Source of the DNA: Klebsiella pneumoniae
Lineage (GTDB): Bacteria; Pseudomonadota; Gammaproteobacteria; Ga0077536
Length of the DNA stretch: 62,835 nt
Direction of reading: 5' to 3'
NCBI GenBank assembly: GCA_945862315.1
Contig: CAMAXW010000020.1
Location: forward strand, 1-62,835
Shown: in pieces, positions 32,313 through 41,793 of the stretch
Position numbering within the stretch: position 1 is the stretch's first letter
Layout of the letters: each line of letters opens with the position of its first letter
Program-made: the position numbers and the translations under genes
Notes under the pieces: model-generated
Databases searched by the model: none
Told to the model about the DNA's origin: nothing
Seen by the model: the letters and a program-made list of their open reading frames with translations, nothing else

Positions 32313-35186
32313 CTAAGGCGCTGGTTCTACGGCAGCGGCCGGTGCCGGGGTTAGCGCCACGGGTGTCGGCGCTACTGCCGCGGGTGCTGGCGCTACTGCC
32401 GCGGGTGCTGGCGCTACTGCCGCGGGTGCCGGCGCTGCCGCAATGAGTGACGGGGCTACCGCAATGAGTGACGGGGCTACCGCAATGGGTGCCGGGGCTA
32501 CCGCCACGGGTGCTGGCGCTACCGCAACGGGTGCTGGCGCTGCCGCGACGGGTGCTGGCGCTGCCGCAACCGGTGCTGGGGCTACCGCCACGGGTGCCGG
32601 GGCTACCGCGACTGGTGCTGGCGCTACTGCAACGGGTGCCGGCGCTACCGCGACGGGTGTCGGGGTTACCGCGACGGGTGTCGGGGTTACCGCAACCGGT
32701 GCTGGGGCTACCGCCACGGGTGCCGGGGTTACCGCGACTGGTGCTGGCGCTACCGCAACTGGCGTCGGGGCTACCATCGGCGACTCAGAGGCTACCGCGA
32801 CGCTCGGTGCACTGTGCACAGTCGCCGCAGGCTGATGGACGGTTTCTAGCGCTGGCGTTTCCGTGAACAGTCGGTTCGCCTGCGTGTCCGCGAGGGGTGC
32901 TGAACGAACCGGTACCGCCGGTGGGTCGTAGTGCAGGACGTCCGTCTCTGGCGCATCACTGGGTGTTTCAGTTGCCGGCAAACTTTGAGTGCGCGCACGC
33001 AAGCCACGCTCGCGGTCGCGTCCACGGCCACCGTCCCGTCGCTCAGAGCCTCTGCGGCTGGTCTGTGCCGCTCCATCGCCGTTTTCGTTAGGGCTTTGAC
33101 CGGATTCTTCGTTGCGAGCCTCAGCGTCAGCGCGTGGGGCACGCGACGGTTCGCCTCCCCGGCCGCCACGGCCACGTCGACTGTCAGAGCGCGGCTCGGA
33201 CTGTGCGTCAGAGCGCGGCTCGGACTGTGCGTCAGCGCGTGACTCGGACCGCGGCTCGGCCCGTGAGCCAGCACGCGGCTCGGAACGTGAGCCGGAACGT
33301 GAGTCGGAACGTGAGTCGGAACGTGAGTCGGAACGCGGTTCACGGCGCCGCGGCTCCTCGCGAGCGCGCTCGCTGCTGGTCTGTCCACGGGTAGCGCTTG
33401 GGCGACTAGCGGGCGCTGCCGGGGGATGCGCTGGCGCGGGCACCGCGAGAGGAGGCGCGGCTTTGACGGGAGTTTCGCTTGAGGCCCCAAACAAGGCCGA
33501 GAACAAGCGTTTCATCATGCCCCCGCGCTCCGCGCTGGCCGGCGCCGCAGCATCGAGAGCGTCGGTGGATCCTTGGGGTGCCAGGCGCACGATGTCGCGA
33601 ACGGCCGCGGTTGGCGGTTTCCCCGCCGGACCTTTGGTGTAATCGAGCGCCGGCCCAGGGGCAGCTTCGGTGGCTAGCTGGTAACTGTCGCCCAGTTCGC
33701 GCTTGGCCAGGTCTTGTTCGCGAATGCGCTGCACGTTGAAATGCGGGGTTTCTAAATTCTGGTTAGGCACCAGAATAATTTCAACTTCTTGCCGCTCCTC
33801 GATGCGAGAAACATCCCGGCGCTTTTCGTTAAAGAGGAAGGTCGCCACATCCACCGGCACTTCGGCCACCAGTTTGGAAGTGGAATCCTTCATCGCCTCT
33901 TCCTCGAGCACCCGCAGCACGGTCAGTGCAGTGGAGCGCAGGCTGCGAATCGTGCCAACCCCTTCGCAGCGCGGGCAGCGCTCGTGGCTGAATTCCGCTA
34001 AGGACGGACGTAGGCGCTGGCGAGACATTTCGAGTAAGCCAAAGCGCGAGATGCGCCCAATTTGAACCCGTGCGCGGTCCATTTTTACGCAGTCGCGAAT
34101 TTTGTTTTCGACGGCGCGCTGGTTTTTAGCTGACATCATGTCGATGAAATCAATGACGACCAAGCCACCCAGATCGCGCAAGCGTAATTGGGTAGCGATT
34201 TCTTCGGCGGCTTCGAGATTGGTCAGGAGCGCGGTTTCTTCGATATCGCTACCGTGTGTCGCGCGCGCGGAATTGATGTCGATGGTAATCAGCGCCTCAG
34301 TAGGCTCGATGACCAGCGCGCCACCACTGGGCAGACGAACTTCCCGGCTGAAGGCTGTTTCAATCTGACTTTCTATTTGATAGCGCGTGAATAAAGGCAC
34401 GCTATCGACATACATTTTCAGCTTGTTGATGTTCTGCGGCATCACTTGTTTCATGAAGTCGCAGGCGGTCTCGTATAAGCGCTCGTCGTCGATCAGTATT
34501 TCGGCAATGTCGCTGCGCAGATAGTCGCGAATCGCCCGAATGATGACGTTCTGATCTTGGTAGATTAGAAACGGTGCGGAGCGCTCTTTGGCTGCCGCAT
34601 CCACCGCGGTCCACAGTTGCACCAAATAATCGAGGTCCCATTGGAGTTCTTCGGCACCTTTGCCGATGCCCGCCGTGCGCAGAATCAGGCCGACATCCTC
34701 GGGGATGACCAGTCCGCTCATGGCTTCTTTGGCTTCCTCGCGGGCGTCGCCCTCGATTTGCCGCGAGACCCCACCGGCTTTCGGGTTGTTCGGCATCGCC
34801 ACCAAATAGCGTCCCGCCAAACTAATGAACGTGGTGAGCGCGGCCCCTTTGTTGCCCCGTTCGTCTTTTTCCACCTGAACGATGAGCTGTTGGCCTTCTT
34901 CCAGCGCCTCACGGATATTCACTCGGCCGCTTTGCGCCCGGGCTTTCTCGCGGAAAAGATGCCTTGAGACTTCTTTGAGCGGCAGGAAGCCGTGGCGTTC
35001 CGCGCCGTAATCTACGAAAGCCGCCTCGAGACTGGGTTCAAGCCTGACGATGCGGGCTTTATAGATGTTGGATTTACGTTGCTCTTTGCCGACCGCTTCG
35101 ATGTCTAGATCGAACAAACGTTGGCCATCGACCAGCGCTACGCGCAACTCTTCGGGCTGAGTTGCGTTGATTAACATTCTTTTCAT
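32313..35186 (-). CDS. rne: Ribonuclease E with repetitive C-terminal tail
   Basis: Main mRNA-decay endonuclease and scaffold of the degradosome. The N-terminal half (about residues 1-510) aligns with E. coli position for position. It has an S1 RNA-binding domain at about 38-120, catalytic D303 (TIDIN) and D346 (VVIDF), and the zinc-link cysteines C404 and C407 (CPRC). The remaining roughly 450 residues are low complexity: a Pro/Ala segment, an Arg/Ser/Asp/Glu-rich segment with perfect short repeats, a GRGGRGG patch, and 21 copies of a seven-residue P-A-P-V-A-V-A type unit at the end. The ATG at 35186 is preceded by AAGGATT; the open frame upstream is leader, not protein. Confidence 0.96.
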   Translation of the reverse strand: MKRMLINATQPEELRVALVDGQRLFDLDIEAVGKEQRKSNIYKARIVRLEPSLEAAFVDYGAERHGFLPLKEVSRHLFREKARAQSGRVNIREALEEGQQLIVQVEKDERGNKGAALTTFISLAGRYLVAMPNNPKAGGVSRQIEGDAREEAKEAMSGLVIPEDVGLILRTAGIGKGAEELQWDLDYLVQLWTAVDAAAKERSAPFLIYQDQNVIIRAIRDYLRSDIAEILIDDERLYETACDFMKQVMPQNINKLKMYVDSVPLFTRYQIESQIETAFSREVRLPSGGALVIEPTEALITIDINSARATHGSDIEETALLTNLEAAEEIATQLRLRDLGGLVVIDFIDMMSAKNQRAVENKIRDCVKMDRARVQIGRISRFGLLEMSRQRLRPSLAEFSHERCPRCEGVGTIRSLRSTALTVLRVLEEEAMKDSTSKLVAEVPVDVATFLFNEKRRDVSRIEERQEVEIILVPNQNLETPHFNVQRIREQDLAKRELGDSYQLATEAAPGPALDYTKGPAGKPPTAAVRDIVRLAPQGSTDALDAAAPASAERGGMMKRLFSALFGASSETPVKAAPPLAVPAPAHPPAAPASRPSATRGQTSSERAREEPRRREPRSDSRSDSRSDSRSGSRSEPRAGSRAEPRSESRADAQSEPRSDAQSEPRSDSRRGRGGRGGEPSRAPRADAEARNEESGQSPNENGDGAAQTSRRGSERRDGGRGRDRERGLRARTQSLPATETPSDAPETDVLHYDPPAVPVRSAPLADTQANRLFTETPALETVHQPAATVHSAPSVAVASESPMVAPTPVAVAPAPVAVTPAPVAVAPAPVAVTPTPVAVTPTPVAVAPAPVAVAPAPVAVAPAPVAVAPAPVAAAPAPVAAAPAPVAVAPAPVAVAPAPIAVAPSLIAVAPSLIAAAPAPAAVAPAPAAVAPAPAAVAPTPVALTPAPAAAVEPAP
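32328..32768 (-). repeat. 21-bp tandem repeat (21 copies) in the rne tail
   Basis: A continuous array of 21-base units encoding a heptapeptide close to PAPVAVA, 21 copies without interruption, just before the rne stop. Units vary by substitutions ([21 protein letters not shown]), but the phase never breaks. Adjacent units are often identical at DNA level, suggesting recent expansion by slippage or unequal recombination. It is not a CRISPR array: there are no spacers and it is coding. Confidence 0.95.
33183..33340 (-). repeat. 24-bp and 12-bp repeats encoding Arg-Ser-rich peptides in rne
   Basis: Within rne, a 24-base unit occurs twice exactly (33183 and 33207, with a degenerate third at 33231), encoding SEPRSDAQ-type octapeptides. 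Nearby, a 12-base unit occurs as five near-identical copies (33281-33340), encoding S-D-S-R type tetrapeptides. The product is an alternating Arg/Ser/Asp tract next to a GRGGRGG motif, reminiscent of RNA-binding disordered regions. Confidence 0.9.
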
Positions 35187-35606
35187 GGTGTGGAATCCTT
35201 GGCTGCTCGTCTGCGGCGTCATTTGACGCGCTGTGCAAACGTGCTGATGTCGCTCTGCACCAAAGAAGGCGTGAGCTGACAGGGTGCATAGTGAGGCCCG
35301 CAGATCGAGATCGCGCGCCGTTGTGCGACTTGCGCCGGAGGAAAACGGTGCAGGGAAAAGCTGCGCACTGGCAGCGCATACTGCGCGGCTAGCCGTCTTA
35401 ATCGATCCTCTCCCCGCCGCGACAGCGTTTAGGGCAGCAAATGGGGTCTTTGCTCTAGATAGCACAGCGGTCGTGCTCATCTATTTGATAAACTGCTGAC
35501 GTTTCCCGCGCTAACTGTTTGCCCACCTAGGACATTCACCGCGTGCGCGACGCAAAGTCAGGCCGAATATAACAGCGTTGCCTTAACTCGGCAATCTTGA
35601 ACTGGG
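35187..35606. promoter_or_regulatory. Divergent rne-rluC intergenic region and probable long rne leader
   Basis: A 420-base gap between two divergent genes. In enterobacteria the rne mRNA has a leader of over 300 bases with hairpins through which RNase E limits its own synthesis, and the length here would fit that. Small possible stems (for example around 35350-35395) are visible, but I could not establish a conserved fold. A TATAAC hexamer at 35568-35573 is the best -10 candidate for rluC, without a matching -35. Confidence 0.4.
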
Positions 35607-36551
35607 ATGGGGTTAACGCAAATGTCGGACAGGCAATTGGTCTCTATTAGAGAAGTCGAGTTGGATCACGAGGGACGTCGACTCGACAATTTCTTAACCA
35701 CTCTGATGGGGGGTGTACCCCGGGCGTTGGTCTACCGAATCATTCGCAGCGGGGAGGTGCGCGTTAACGGTAAGCGCGCGCAACCCGCGCAGCGCTTGGT
35801 AGCGGGCGATAAAGTGCGGGTGCCGCCGTTCACCCCTCACGATGCGGCGGTCCCGCAAATTGGCGCGGCCATGAGACAAACGGTAGCCGCCGCTATCGTG
35901 TATGAGGACGACCAGATTCTGCTGCTCAACAAACCCTCGGGCCTGGCGGTCCACGCCGGGTCCGGCCTTCCCTTTGGGGTTATCGATGTGGTCCGCGTAC
36001 TGCGCCCCGAGTGCTCGAAGATCGAACTCGTGCATCGACTCGACCGTGAAACTTCCGGCTGCCTGCTGCTGGCGAAAGATATCGCGACCTTGCGCGCACT
36101 CCATCTGCAATTACGGGAGGGGCGGATGCACAAGGGCTATGTCGCGCTGCTCAACGGCCATTTGCCAGCTGAACCGGTGCGCTGTGATGCGCCGCTGGCC
36201 ATGGTGATGGACGGCCAAGGGGAGCGCCGGGCCGAGGTGTCGGCAACTGGAGTCGCGGCGCGCACCGAATTCCGAGTTCGCGCGCGGCTGGGGCGGTGGA
36301 CCTATTCGGAGATCATTCTCGATACGGGGCGGACCCATCAAATCCGCGCGCACGCAGCCTATTTGGGGCATGCTGTGGCTGGCGACCCCCGCTACGGTGA
36401 TCCGACCGACAATCAAACCTTGCGTGCATTGGGTCTAAATCGCACGTTTCTGCACGCCGAAATCATTGAATTCGAGCACGCAGGGCCGCAGCGGTTTTGT
36501 GTGCCCTTGCCGGCAGAACTCTCTAGTGTGCTGTCACGGCTGTCCGCCTAA
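35607..36551 (+). CDS. rluC: 23S rRNA pseudouridine synthase RluC
   Basis: Makes pseudouridines 955, 2504 and 2580 of 23S rRNA in E. coli; the same role is likely here. The 314-residue protein has an N-terminal S4-like RNA-binding domain (RLDNFLTTLMGGVPRALVYR, then RSGEVRVNGKRA) and the catalytic motif HRLDRETSG with its aspartate. TGRTHQIRAHAAYLGHAV and FLHAEII follow. The start may be the ATG at 35607 or the one at 35622. It is divergent from rne, as in E. coli. Confidence 0.93.
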   Translation: MGLTQMSDRQLVSIREVELDHEGRRLDNFLTTLMGGVPRALVYRIIRSGEVRVNGKRAQPAQRLVAGDKVRVPPFTPHDAAVPQIGAAMRQTVAAAIVYEDDQILLLNKPSGLAVHAGSGLPFGVIDVVRVLRPECSKIELVHRLDRETSGCLLLAKDIATLRALHLQLREGRMHKGYVALLNGHLPAEPVRCDAPLAMVMDGQGERRAEVSATGVAARTEFRVRARLGRWTYSEIILDTGRTHQIRAHAAYLGHAVAGDPRYGDPTDNQTLRALGLNRTFLHAEIIEFEHAGPQRFCVPLPAELSSVLSRLSA

Positions 36552-36614
36552 GCTCTGCGCGGGATGCGACGGCACGCTTGAGCAACCTTCTTATTACTAT
36601 TTACTGAGAGCCTC

Positions 36615-37574
36615 ATGAGCCAGTCATCCGACAAAGACCAAGACCACACTGCGGGCGCGGGATCGCCCGATCTCATGCAGCGCTTTGCCTTCGAGGCGCT
36701 GCGGGAGCAACGCTCGGCGCGCCGCTGGGGCATCTTTTTCAAGCTGCTGTTTACCGGTTATTTATTGGCGTTGCTTGGCATTGGCTGGGCCAATTCGTCG
36801 CTCGGCTCGCTGACGTCGGCCGACCGCATCACCGCGTTGGTCGATTTGCAAGGCGTAATCGCGCCAGAAATGCCGGCTAGCGCGGAGAATGTCATCGGTG
36901 GCTTGCGGGCGGCTTTCGAAGATAAGCGCACTGCGGCGGTGTTGGTGCGCATTAATAGTCCTGGCGGTAGCCCGGTTCAGTCGGGCTACATTAATGATGA
37001 AATTTATCGGCTTAAACAGAAATACCCCAAAATTCGACTCTACGTGGTGATTCAGGATATTTGTGCTTCGGGCGCCTACTACGTCGCCGTCGCGGCGGAT
37101 GAAATTTACGCAGACAAAGCGAGCTTGGTCGGTTCGATTGGCGTGCGGATGGATGGCTTTGGCTTTGTGGATGCGTTGCAAAAATTGGGTGTTGAAAGAC
37201 GGCTCCTCACGGCTGGGGAGCACAAGGCCTTTCTCGATCCTTTTTTGCCTTTGCAGGCGGTCGAGGTCCAACACGTCGAGGGTCTGCTGGGCGAGATTCA
37301 TCAGCAATTTATCCAGACCGTAAAAAAAGGCCGGCGAGATCGACTCAAGCCCGGGGTAGACCTGTTCAATGGTCTTATTTGGACGGGTGAACGGGGGCTG
37401 GAGCTTGGGCTCGTGGATGCCTTAGGCTCGGCGGGCTACGTGGCGCGTGAAATTATCCAAGCGCCAGACATCGTGGATTTCACCCGCCATGAAGGCGTGA
37501 TGGAAAAAGTAGGGCGTCGCCTAGGGTCACAATTAGGGACGGGCGTGCGCCAAGCTTTGGGCGCGCAGTGGTAG
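36615..37574 (+). CDS. sppA: Signal peptide peptidase SppA, short form
   Basis: Membrane-bound serine protease that degrades cleaved signal peptides. The 319-residue length is that of the single-domain (36K) type. A membrane helix lies at about residues 36-60. The catalytic serine is in CASGAYYVA and the later lysine in the SLVGSIGVRMDGFG region, preceded by INSPGGSPVQSG. The stop codon abuts that of the convergent maf gene with no base between. Confidence 0.92.
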   Translation: MSQSSDKDQDHTAGAGSPDLMQRFAFEALREQRSARRWGIFFKLLFTGYLLALLGIGWANSSLGSLTSADRITALVDLQGVIAPEMPASAENVIGGLRAAFEDKRTAAVLVRINSPGGSPVQSGYINDEIYRLKQKYPKIRLYVVIQDICASGAYYVAVAADEIYADKASLVGSIGVRMDGFGFVDALQKLGVERRLLTAGEHKAFLDPFLPLQAVEVQHVEGLLGEIHQQFIQTVKKGRRDRLKPGVDLFNGLIWTGERGLELGLVDALGSAGYVAREIIQAPDIVDFTRHEGVMEKVGRRLGSQLGTGVRQALGAQW

Positions 37575-38159
37575 CTACACCGGTACCTCAACCCCAAATT
37601 GGTGCAATAAACCCACCAGCGCGATGAGCGGGAGGCCAATCAGCGCGGTTGGGTCATCGCTGCTAATCCGCTGACAAAGCGCAATACCTAAGCTTTCGCT
37701 CTTGAAACTACCGGCGCAATCTAGGGCCGGTTCGCGATCCAGATAACGCTCGATCAGCGCCGTGGATAACTCCCGAAAGTGAACAACGGTGGGCACGACT
37801 GCGCTGGACACCCGCCCGTCGCGGGCATCCAACACGCACACCCCGGTATAAAACACGAGCGTCTGCCCCGAGGCGGCTTGCAGCTGAGCCACCGCTGCGG
37901 CCCGGGTGCCCGGTTTGCCGATGCTGGCACCCTGCAAGGCCGCCGCCTGATCGCTACCGATAATCAAACTGCTGGAAAATTTGTCTGCCAGCGTGTGGGC
38001 CTTGAGGCGGGCAAGCCGTTCGACCAGTGCGGGTACGCTCTCGCCTGAGCGCGGCGTTTCGTCCACGTCTGGGGCGGCCGTGAGGAAGGCGAGTCCGAGA
38101 CGGGCAAGCAGTTCACGCCGGTACACGGAGGAGGAAGCCAGCAGGAGTGTCATAGTCAT
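37575..38159 (-). CDS. Maf-like nucleotide pyrophosphatase (YceF type)
   Basis: Hydrolyses non-canonical or modified nucleoside triphosphates; the YceF branch acts on m7GTP. Recognisable parts are LLLASSSVYRRELLARLGL at the N-terminus, DETPRSGES, IIGSDQAA and DCAGSFKSESLG. The ATG at 38159 has AGGGCG upstream; the ATG at 38153 is the alternative. It is divergent from yceD, the usual maf-yceD-rpmF-plsX order. Confidence 0.9.
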   Translation of the reverse strand: MTMTLLLASSSVYRRELLARLGLAFLTAAPDVDETPRSGESVPALVERLARLKAHTLADKFSSSLIIGSDQAAALQGASIGKPGTRAAAVAQLQAASGQTLVFYTGVCVLDARDGRVSSAVVPTVVHFRELSTALIERYLDREPALDCAGSFKSESLGIALCQRISSDDPTALIGLPLIALVGLLHQFGVEVPV

Positions 38160-38232
38160 CTGATGTCGCCCTGAAATGAAAACCATTTTGGGATTTTACG
38201 ATACCGATGCTTGACGTATACTCCGGCGTTCA

Positions 38233-38736
38233 ATGCAGGACGCTTTGCCAGATACCATCATCCCTCGCCGCGCGGCGATACAGGCATTGGCCCTCGACGG
38301 GCAGTTGCCGGGTTCGGCACTGGTGCGGCTGCCGGCAGTATTTGTGGCGGTAGAGGCTGTCAGCGTGGTTTTGGCCTTCAGTGCCACGGGGACTGACCGG
38401 GTTTTGCTGACGGGTAATCTGAGCACAACCGTCCGTGCGCGCTGCCAACGCTGTTTAGAAGAATTCGAGATGGGGCTGAACGCCGACATCGACGTTGAAT
38501 TTGGCTTGCCCGGAGCCGTGTCGAGCGAGGAGCGGGAAGTGCTCACGGGGCTGGACGACAAACTCATGCTGGCCGAGTTTGTAGAAGACGAATTGCTGCT
38601 GGGTGCGCCCATGACAACGCTGCACGACGAGGGCGATTGTTACCCCCCTGGCGAGATTGAGGACGCCGAAGAACTACCGCCCGCGAGGCGTAATCCGTTC
38701 GGTGATTTGACCAAGTTGCTAGGCAACAAAGATTGA
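38233..38736 (+). CDS. yceD: YceD family 23S rRNA accumulation protein (DUF177)
   Basis: A 167-residue cytosolic protein of the DUF177 family, implicated in 23S rRNA accumulation and ribosome assembly. The diagnostic C-x2-C motif is present as RCQRCLEEFE, followed by the acidic middle (VEDELLLGAPM) and the C-terminal NPFGDLTKLL. It is the first gene of yceD-rpmF-plsX-fab, linking ribosome and lipid synthesis. Confidence 0.9.
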   Translation: MQDALPDTIIPRRAAIQALALDGQLPGSALVRLPAVFVAVEAVSVVLAFSATGTDRVLLTGNLSTTVRARCQRCLEEFEMGLNADIDVEFGLPGAVSSEEREVLTGLDDKLMLAEFVEDELLLGAPMTTLHDEGDCYPPGEIEDAEELPPARRNPFGDLTKLLGNKD

Positions 38737-38758
38737 AATGACTACTGGAGCATGACAA

Positions 38759-38935
38759 ATGGCTGTACAACAGGATCGCAAAACCCCAAGCAAACGTGGC
38801 ATGCGTCGTTCACATGACAAATTGTCCAACCCCACACTCTCCGAAGAACCCACCACGGGCGAGGTGCACCTGCGTCACCACGTGAGCGCGGATGGGTATT
38901 ATCGTGGCAAACAGGTCATCACTCCCAAAGTCTGA
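38759..38935 (+). CDS. rpmF: 50S ribosomal protein L32
   Basis: A 58-residue ribosomal protein of the large subunit. Translation from the ATG at 38759 gives [20 protein letters not shown] followed by a family-typical middle and a GYYRGKQVI segment near the C-terminus. GGAG lies eight bases upstream. It carries no zinc-binding cysteines, the usual form in gammaproteobacteria. It sits between yceD and plsX, as in most proteobacteria. Confidence 0.96.
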   Translation: MAVQQDRKTPSKRGMRRSHDKLSNPTLSEEPTTGEVHLRHHVSADGYYRGKQVITPKV

Positions 38936-38985
38936 GCATACCTGTCGATGACGCCTGATGGCGTTTGGTCAGGGTCTAAACGCCC

Positions 38986-40002
38986 ATGATGCGTATCGCG
39001 CTCGATGCAATGGGTGGCGATCATGGGCCCGAGGTGACCATTCCGGCGGCACTAGCGGCCCTCCAGCGCTATCCCGCCGTGACCTTCTCCCTCATCGGGG
39101 ACCAACCCACGATATCTCATCTACTGAAACGCGCCGGTGCGGACACGGCGCGCTGTAGCGTCGTGCATGCGCCACAACGCGTTGAAATGACCGACCGTCC
39201 GTCCAGTGCGCTGCGTAGCAAGCGAGAATCCTCCATGCGATTCGCGCTAGATTTGGTGCGTGATGGGCAGGCGGATGCCTGCGTGAGTGCCGGCAATACT
39301 GGCGCGCTCATGGCGATGGCGCGCTATGTCCTGAAAACCCTGCCGGGCATCGACCGACCCGCCATTTGCGCCATGCTGCCATCCGTTAATGGCAGTACGC
39401 ATATGCTCGACCTGGGTGCCAATGTCGATTCCAGTTCGGAAGAATTGTTTCGGTTTGCGGTGATGGGTTCCGTGTTGGCGGCCTCGATTGATAACCGGTC
39501 CAATCCGCGGGTCGCGTTGCTCAACATTGGCGAAGAGGAAATCAAAGGTAACGATCGGGTTAAACAGACCGCGATGTTACTGGAGCAAAGCAAGCTGAAT
39601 TATTGTGGTTTTGCCGAGGGTAACGACATCTACACCGGTAAATTTGACGTCATCGTGTGCGATGGCTTCGTCGGTAATGTGGCTCTCAAGGCGAGTGAGG
39701 GCGTGGCTGGCATGTTGCTAGAGCTAGCGCGTCAGGAATTTAGGCGGAGCATCTTCACCAAATTAAGTGCCCTGTTAGCCGCACCGGTGTTGCGCCGGTT
39801 ACGCGACCGGGCGGACCCGCGTCGCTACAATGGCGCCAGCCTGCTGGGACTGCGTGGCATTGTGATTAAAAGCCATGGCAGCGCGGATGTGTTCTCCTTT
39901 GGTCGCGCCATCGATCAGGCGGTGCTTGAAATGCAAAATGCGGTGCCCGACCGAATCAGCAGCGAACTAGAACAATTTCTCATTAACGATCCGCTAACCT
40001 GA
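38986..40002 (+). CDS. plsX: Phosphate acyltransferase PlsX
   Basis: Converts acyl-ACP to acyl-phosphate, feeding membrane phospholipid synthesis with PlsY. The 338-residue protein has the typical IALDAMGGDHGPEVTIPAA start, CVSAGNTGALMA, LDLGANVD and the C-terminal LLGLRGIVIKSHGSAD. The second ATG (38989) may be the real start. Its stop overlaps the fabD start (TGATG), so fabH is missing from its usual place. Confidence 0.95.
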   Translation: MMRIALDAMGGDHGPEVTIPAALAALQRYPAVTFSLIGDQPTISHLLKRAGADTARCSVVHAPQRVEMTDRPSSALRSKRESSMRFALDLVRDGQADACVSAGNTGALMAMARYVLKTLPGIDRPAICAMLPSVNGSTHMLDLGANVDSSSEELFRFAVMGSVLAASIDNRSNPRVALLNIGEEEIKGNDRVKQTAMLLEQSKLNYCGFAEGNDIYTGKFDVIVCDGFVGNVALKASEGVAGMLLELARQEFRRSIFTKLSALLAAPVLRRLRDRADPRRYNGASLLGLRGIVIKSHGSADVFSFGRAIDQAVLEMQNAVPDRISSELEQFLINDPLT

Positions 40003-40943
40003 TGTCCCATAAATTAGCCTTTATTTTTCCGGGGCAGGGCGCGCAATCGGTAGGCATGATTGACGCCTTCCTCGGCGATTTCCCGCAATTTGCCGCGCGT
40101 TTTGCACAAGCCTCTGCAGCACTAGACTTCGATTTGCTGGCGCTGGTCAGGCATGGCCCGGCAGACGAACTCAATCGCACCCAAAACACGCAGCCCGCGC
40201 TATTGGCGGCCAGTGTGGCGCTATGGGATGTCTGGAACGCGCTGGGTGGTAGCCAGCCCAGCGTGATGGCGGGCCATAGTTTTGGTGAGTACTCGGCATT
40301 GGTCTGCGCCGGTGCCCTTGATTTCGCCGAGGCGGTCAAACTGGTCGCCGACCGTGGCCGTTTTATGCAAGAAGCGGTACCGAGTGGCGCCGGCGGCATG
40401 TCAGCGGTGCTCGGACTCGATCGAGCCACCCTCGATGCCGTGTGTGCACACGCTTGCGAACACGAAACCGTGCAGTGCGCCAATCTCAACGCACCCGGCC
40501 AAATCGTCATTTCGGGCAGCGCCGGAGCGCTGGAACGCGCCGCGCAGGGCGCCCGCCAAGCTGGGGCCAAACGGGTGATGCCGCTCGCGGTCAGCGTGCC
40601 GGCGCACAGCGCCCTCATGCGACCCGCCGCCGTGCGCTTTCAAGAACGTATCGCAGGGGTCGCTTTTGTTGAGCCCCGCATTCCCATCATTCATAACGTG
40701 GATGTGACCAGCCACACGACCCCGGCAGCTATGCGCGCAGCCTTAATCCAACAGCTGGACAGCGCGGTGCGTTGGCAAGAGACCATCGAGCATTTTGCAG
40801 CCCTAGGCGTCACCCAGGTGGTGGAGTGTGGGCCGGGCAAAGTACTCAGCCCGCTCGTGAAACGCTGCGCCTCTAACCTCCAGACATTTTCATTGAGTGG
40901 GCCGGCCGAACTGCGCGCGGCCCTCGCCGAATTAGGGGACTAG
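40002..40943 (+). CDS. fabD: Malonyl-CoA-ACP transacylase FabD
   Basis: Loads malonyl groups from CoA onto acyl carrier protein. The 313-residue protein has FPGQGAQSVGM at residues 9-19, the nucleophilic serine in GHSFGE (S93) and the catalytic histidine in VPAHSALM. It is coupled to plsX by one shared base and followed four bases later by fabG. Confidence 0.96.
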   Translation: MSHKLAFIFPGQGAQSVGMIDAFLGDFPQFAARFAQASAALDFDLLALVRHGPADELNRTQNTQPALLAASVALWDVWNALGGSQPSVMAGHSFGEYSALVCAGALDFAEAVKLVADRGRFMQEAVPSGAGGMSAVLGLDRATLDAVCAHACEHETVQCANLNAPGQIVISGSAGALERAAQGARQAGAKRVMPLAVSVPAHSALMRPAAVRFQERIAGVAFVEPRIPIIHNVDVTSHTTPAAMRAALIQQLDSAVRWQETIEHFAALGVTQVVECGPGKVLSPLVKRCASNLQTFSLSGPAELRAALAELGD

Positions 40944-40947
40944 CCAA

Positions 40948-41688
40948 ATGACGGAACGCCGAATCGCCGTGGTGACAGGTGCCAGTCGGGGCATTGGTCA
41001 GGCCATCGCCAAAACGCTCGCCGCAGCAGGCATGCAAGTCATAGGCACGGCGACCACGCTCGCTGGCGCGCAAGCCATCACAACGTGTTTGCAGCCCTAT
41101 GGTGAGGGGCATCGCGGATTGGCTTTAGACGTCACCTCGGCCCCCTCCCGTACCGAATTTTTTGCCACCCTTGCCGAGCATGGCCTGGTGCCGCTGGTGT
41201 TGGTGAACAACGCAGGTATCACGCGCGACAATCTGCTTATGCGAATGAAGGATGAAGAATGGGACAGCGTCATCGAGGCTAATCTAGGTTCTGTTTTTCA
41301 GTTGTCCCGCCACTTCATTCGCAACATGCTGAAAGCCCGTTTTGGCCGGATAGTGAACATCACTTCTATCGTTGCAGCGTCGGGCAACGCAGGTCAGGCT
41401 AACTATGCGGCAGCGAAGGCGGGTATTATCGGGTTCACGAAGTCTCTGGCCCAAGAAGTGGCCGCGCGTGGCGTGACAGTCAACGCCATTGCGCCAGGGA
41501 TGATCGATACCGACATGACGCGCGCGCTGAGCGAGCCGCAACGTGCGGCGTTGCTAGCGCGCATCCCAGCGGGGCGGCTGGGCTCGGTTGATGATGTTGC
41601 ATTTGCAGTCGCGTTTCTGGCCTCGGAACAGGCGGGATACATGACGGGTGAAACCCTGCACCTCAATGGCGGGATGTATATGGCCTGA
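40948..41688 (+). CDS. fabG: 3-oxoacyl-ACP reductase FabG
   Basis: NADPH-dependent ketoreductase of fatty-acid elongation. The 246-residue SDR protein has TGASRGIG, NNAGITRDNLLMRM and the Y-x3-K pair in NYAAAKAG; the C-terminus ends LHLNGGMYM. It follows fabD directly. A 183-base gap with its own signals separates it from acpP. Confidence 0.95.
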   Translation: MTERRIAVVTGASRGIGQAIAKTLAAAGMQVIGTATTLAGAQAITTCLQPYGEGHRGLALDVTSAPSRTEFFATLAEHGLVPLVLVNNAGITRDNLLMRMKDEEWDSVIEANLGSVFQLSRHFIRNMLKARFGRIVNITSIVAASGNAGQANYAAAKAGIIGFTKSLAQEVAARGVTVNAIAPGMIDTDMTRALSEPQRAALLARIPAGRLGSVDDVAFAVAFLASEQAGYMTGETLHLNGGMYMA

Positions 41689-41712
41689 GGGAGAGGGTGC
41701 GCTAAGGGCTGG

Positions 41713-41743
41713 TTTCAAATGGCGTCAAGCGACCCACTTGAAA
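41713..41743. promoter_or_regulatory. Imperfect inverted repeat upstream of acpP
   Basis: Arms TTTCAAATGG (41713-41722) and CCACTTGAAA (41734-41743) pair at nine of ten positions around an 11-base loop. The octamer ACTTGAAA recurs as a direct repeat at 41792-41799, overlapping the proposed acpP -35 element. It could be an operator or part of an mRNA fold; no protein is known to me for it. Confidence 0.35.
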
Positions 41744-41768
41744 TAGACTTTGGCACGGATAAGCATGG

Positions 41769-41786
41769 CGGACCGAGGACGGTCCG
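41769..41786 (+). terminator. Small hairpin between fabG and acpP, possible attenuator
   Basis: A perfect seven-base stem (CGGACCG / CGGTCCG) with an AGGA loop, followed by ACTTTACTT. The T-tract is weak, so this may only partly terminate fabG transcription, letting acpP be expressed more strongly from its own promoter just downstream. Confidence 0.35.
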
Positions 41787-41793
41787 ACTTTAC

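Noticed and set aside
32443-32866. Long plus-strand open frames through the repeat region
   Set aside because: They are the antisense reading of the 21-base repeat in rne; a repeat without stop codons in one strand leaves other frames open too. No ribosome-binding site or family is present.
32328-33340. Possible CRISPR array
   Set aside because: Units are directly adjacent with no unique spacers, lie inside rne, keep the reading frame, and no cas gene is present.
35187-35480. N-terminal extension of RNase E by 98 residues
   Set aside because: The extension has no similarity to RNase E, the conserved MKRMLINA start has a good ribosome-binding site, and the catalytic residue numbering then matches E. 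coli exactly.
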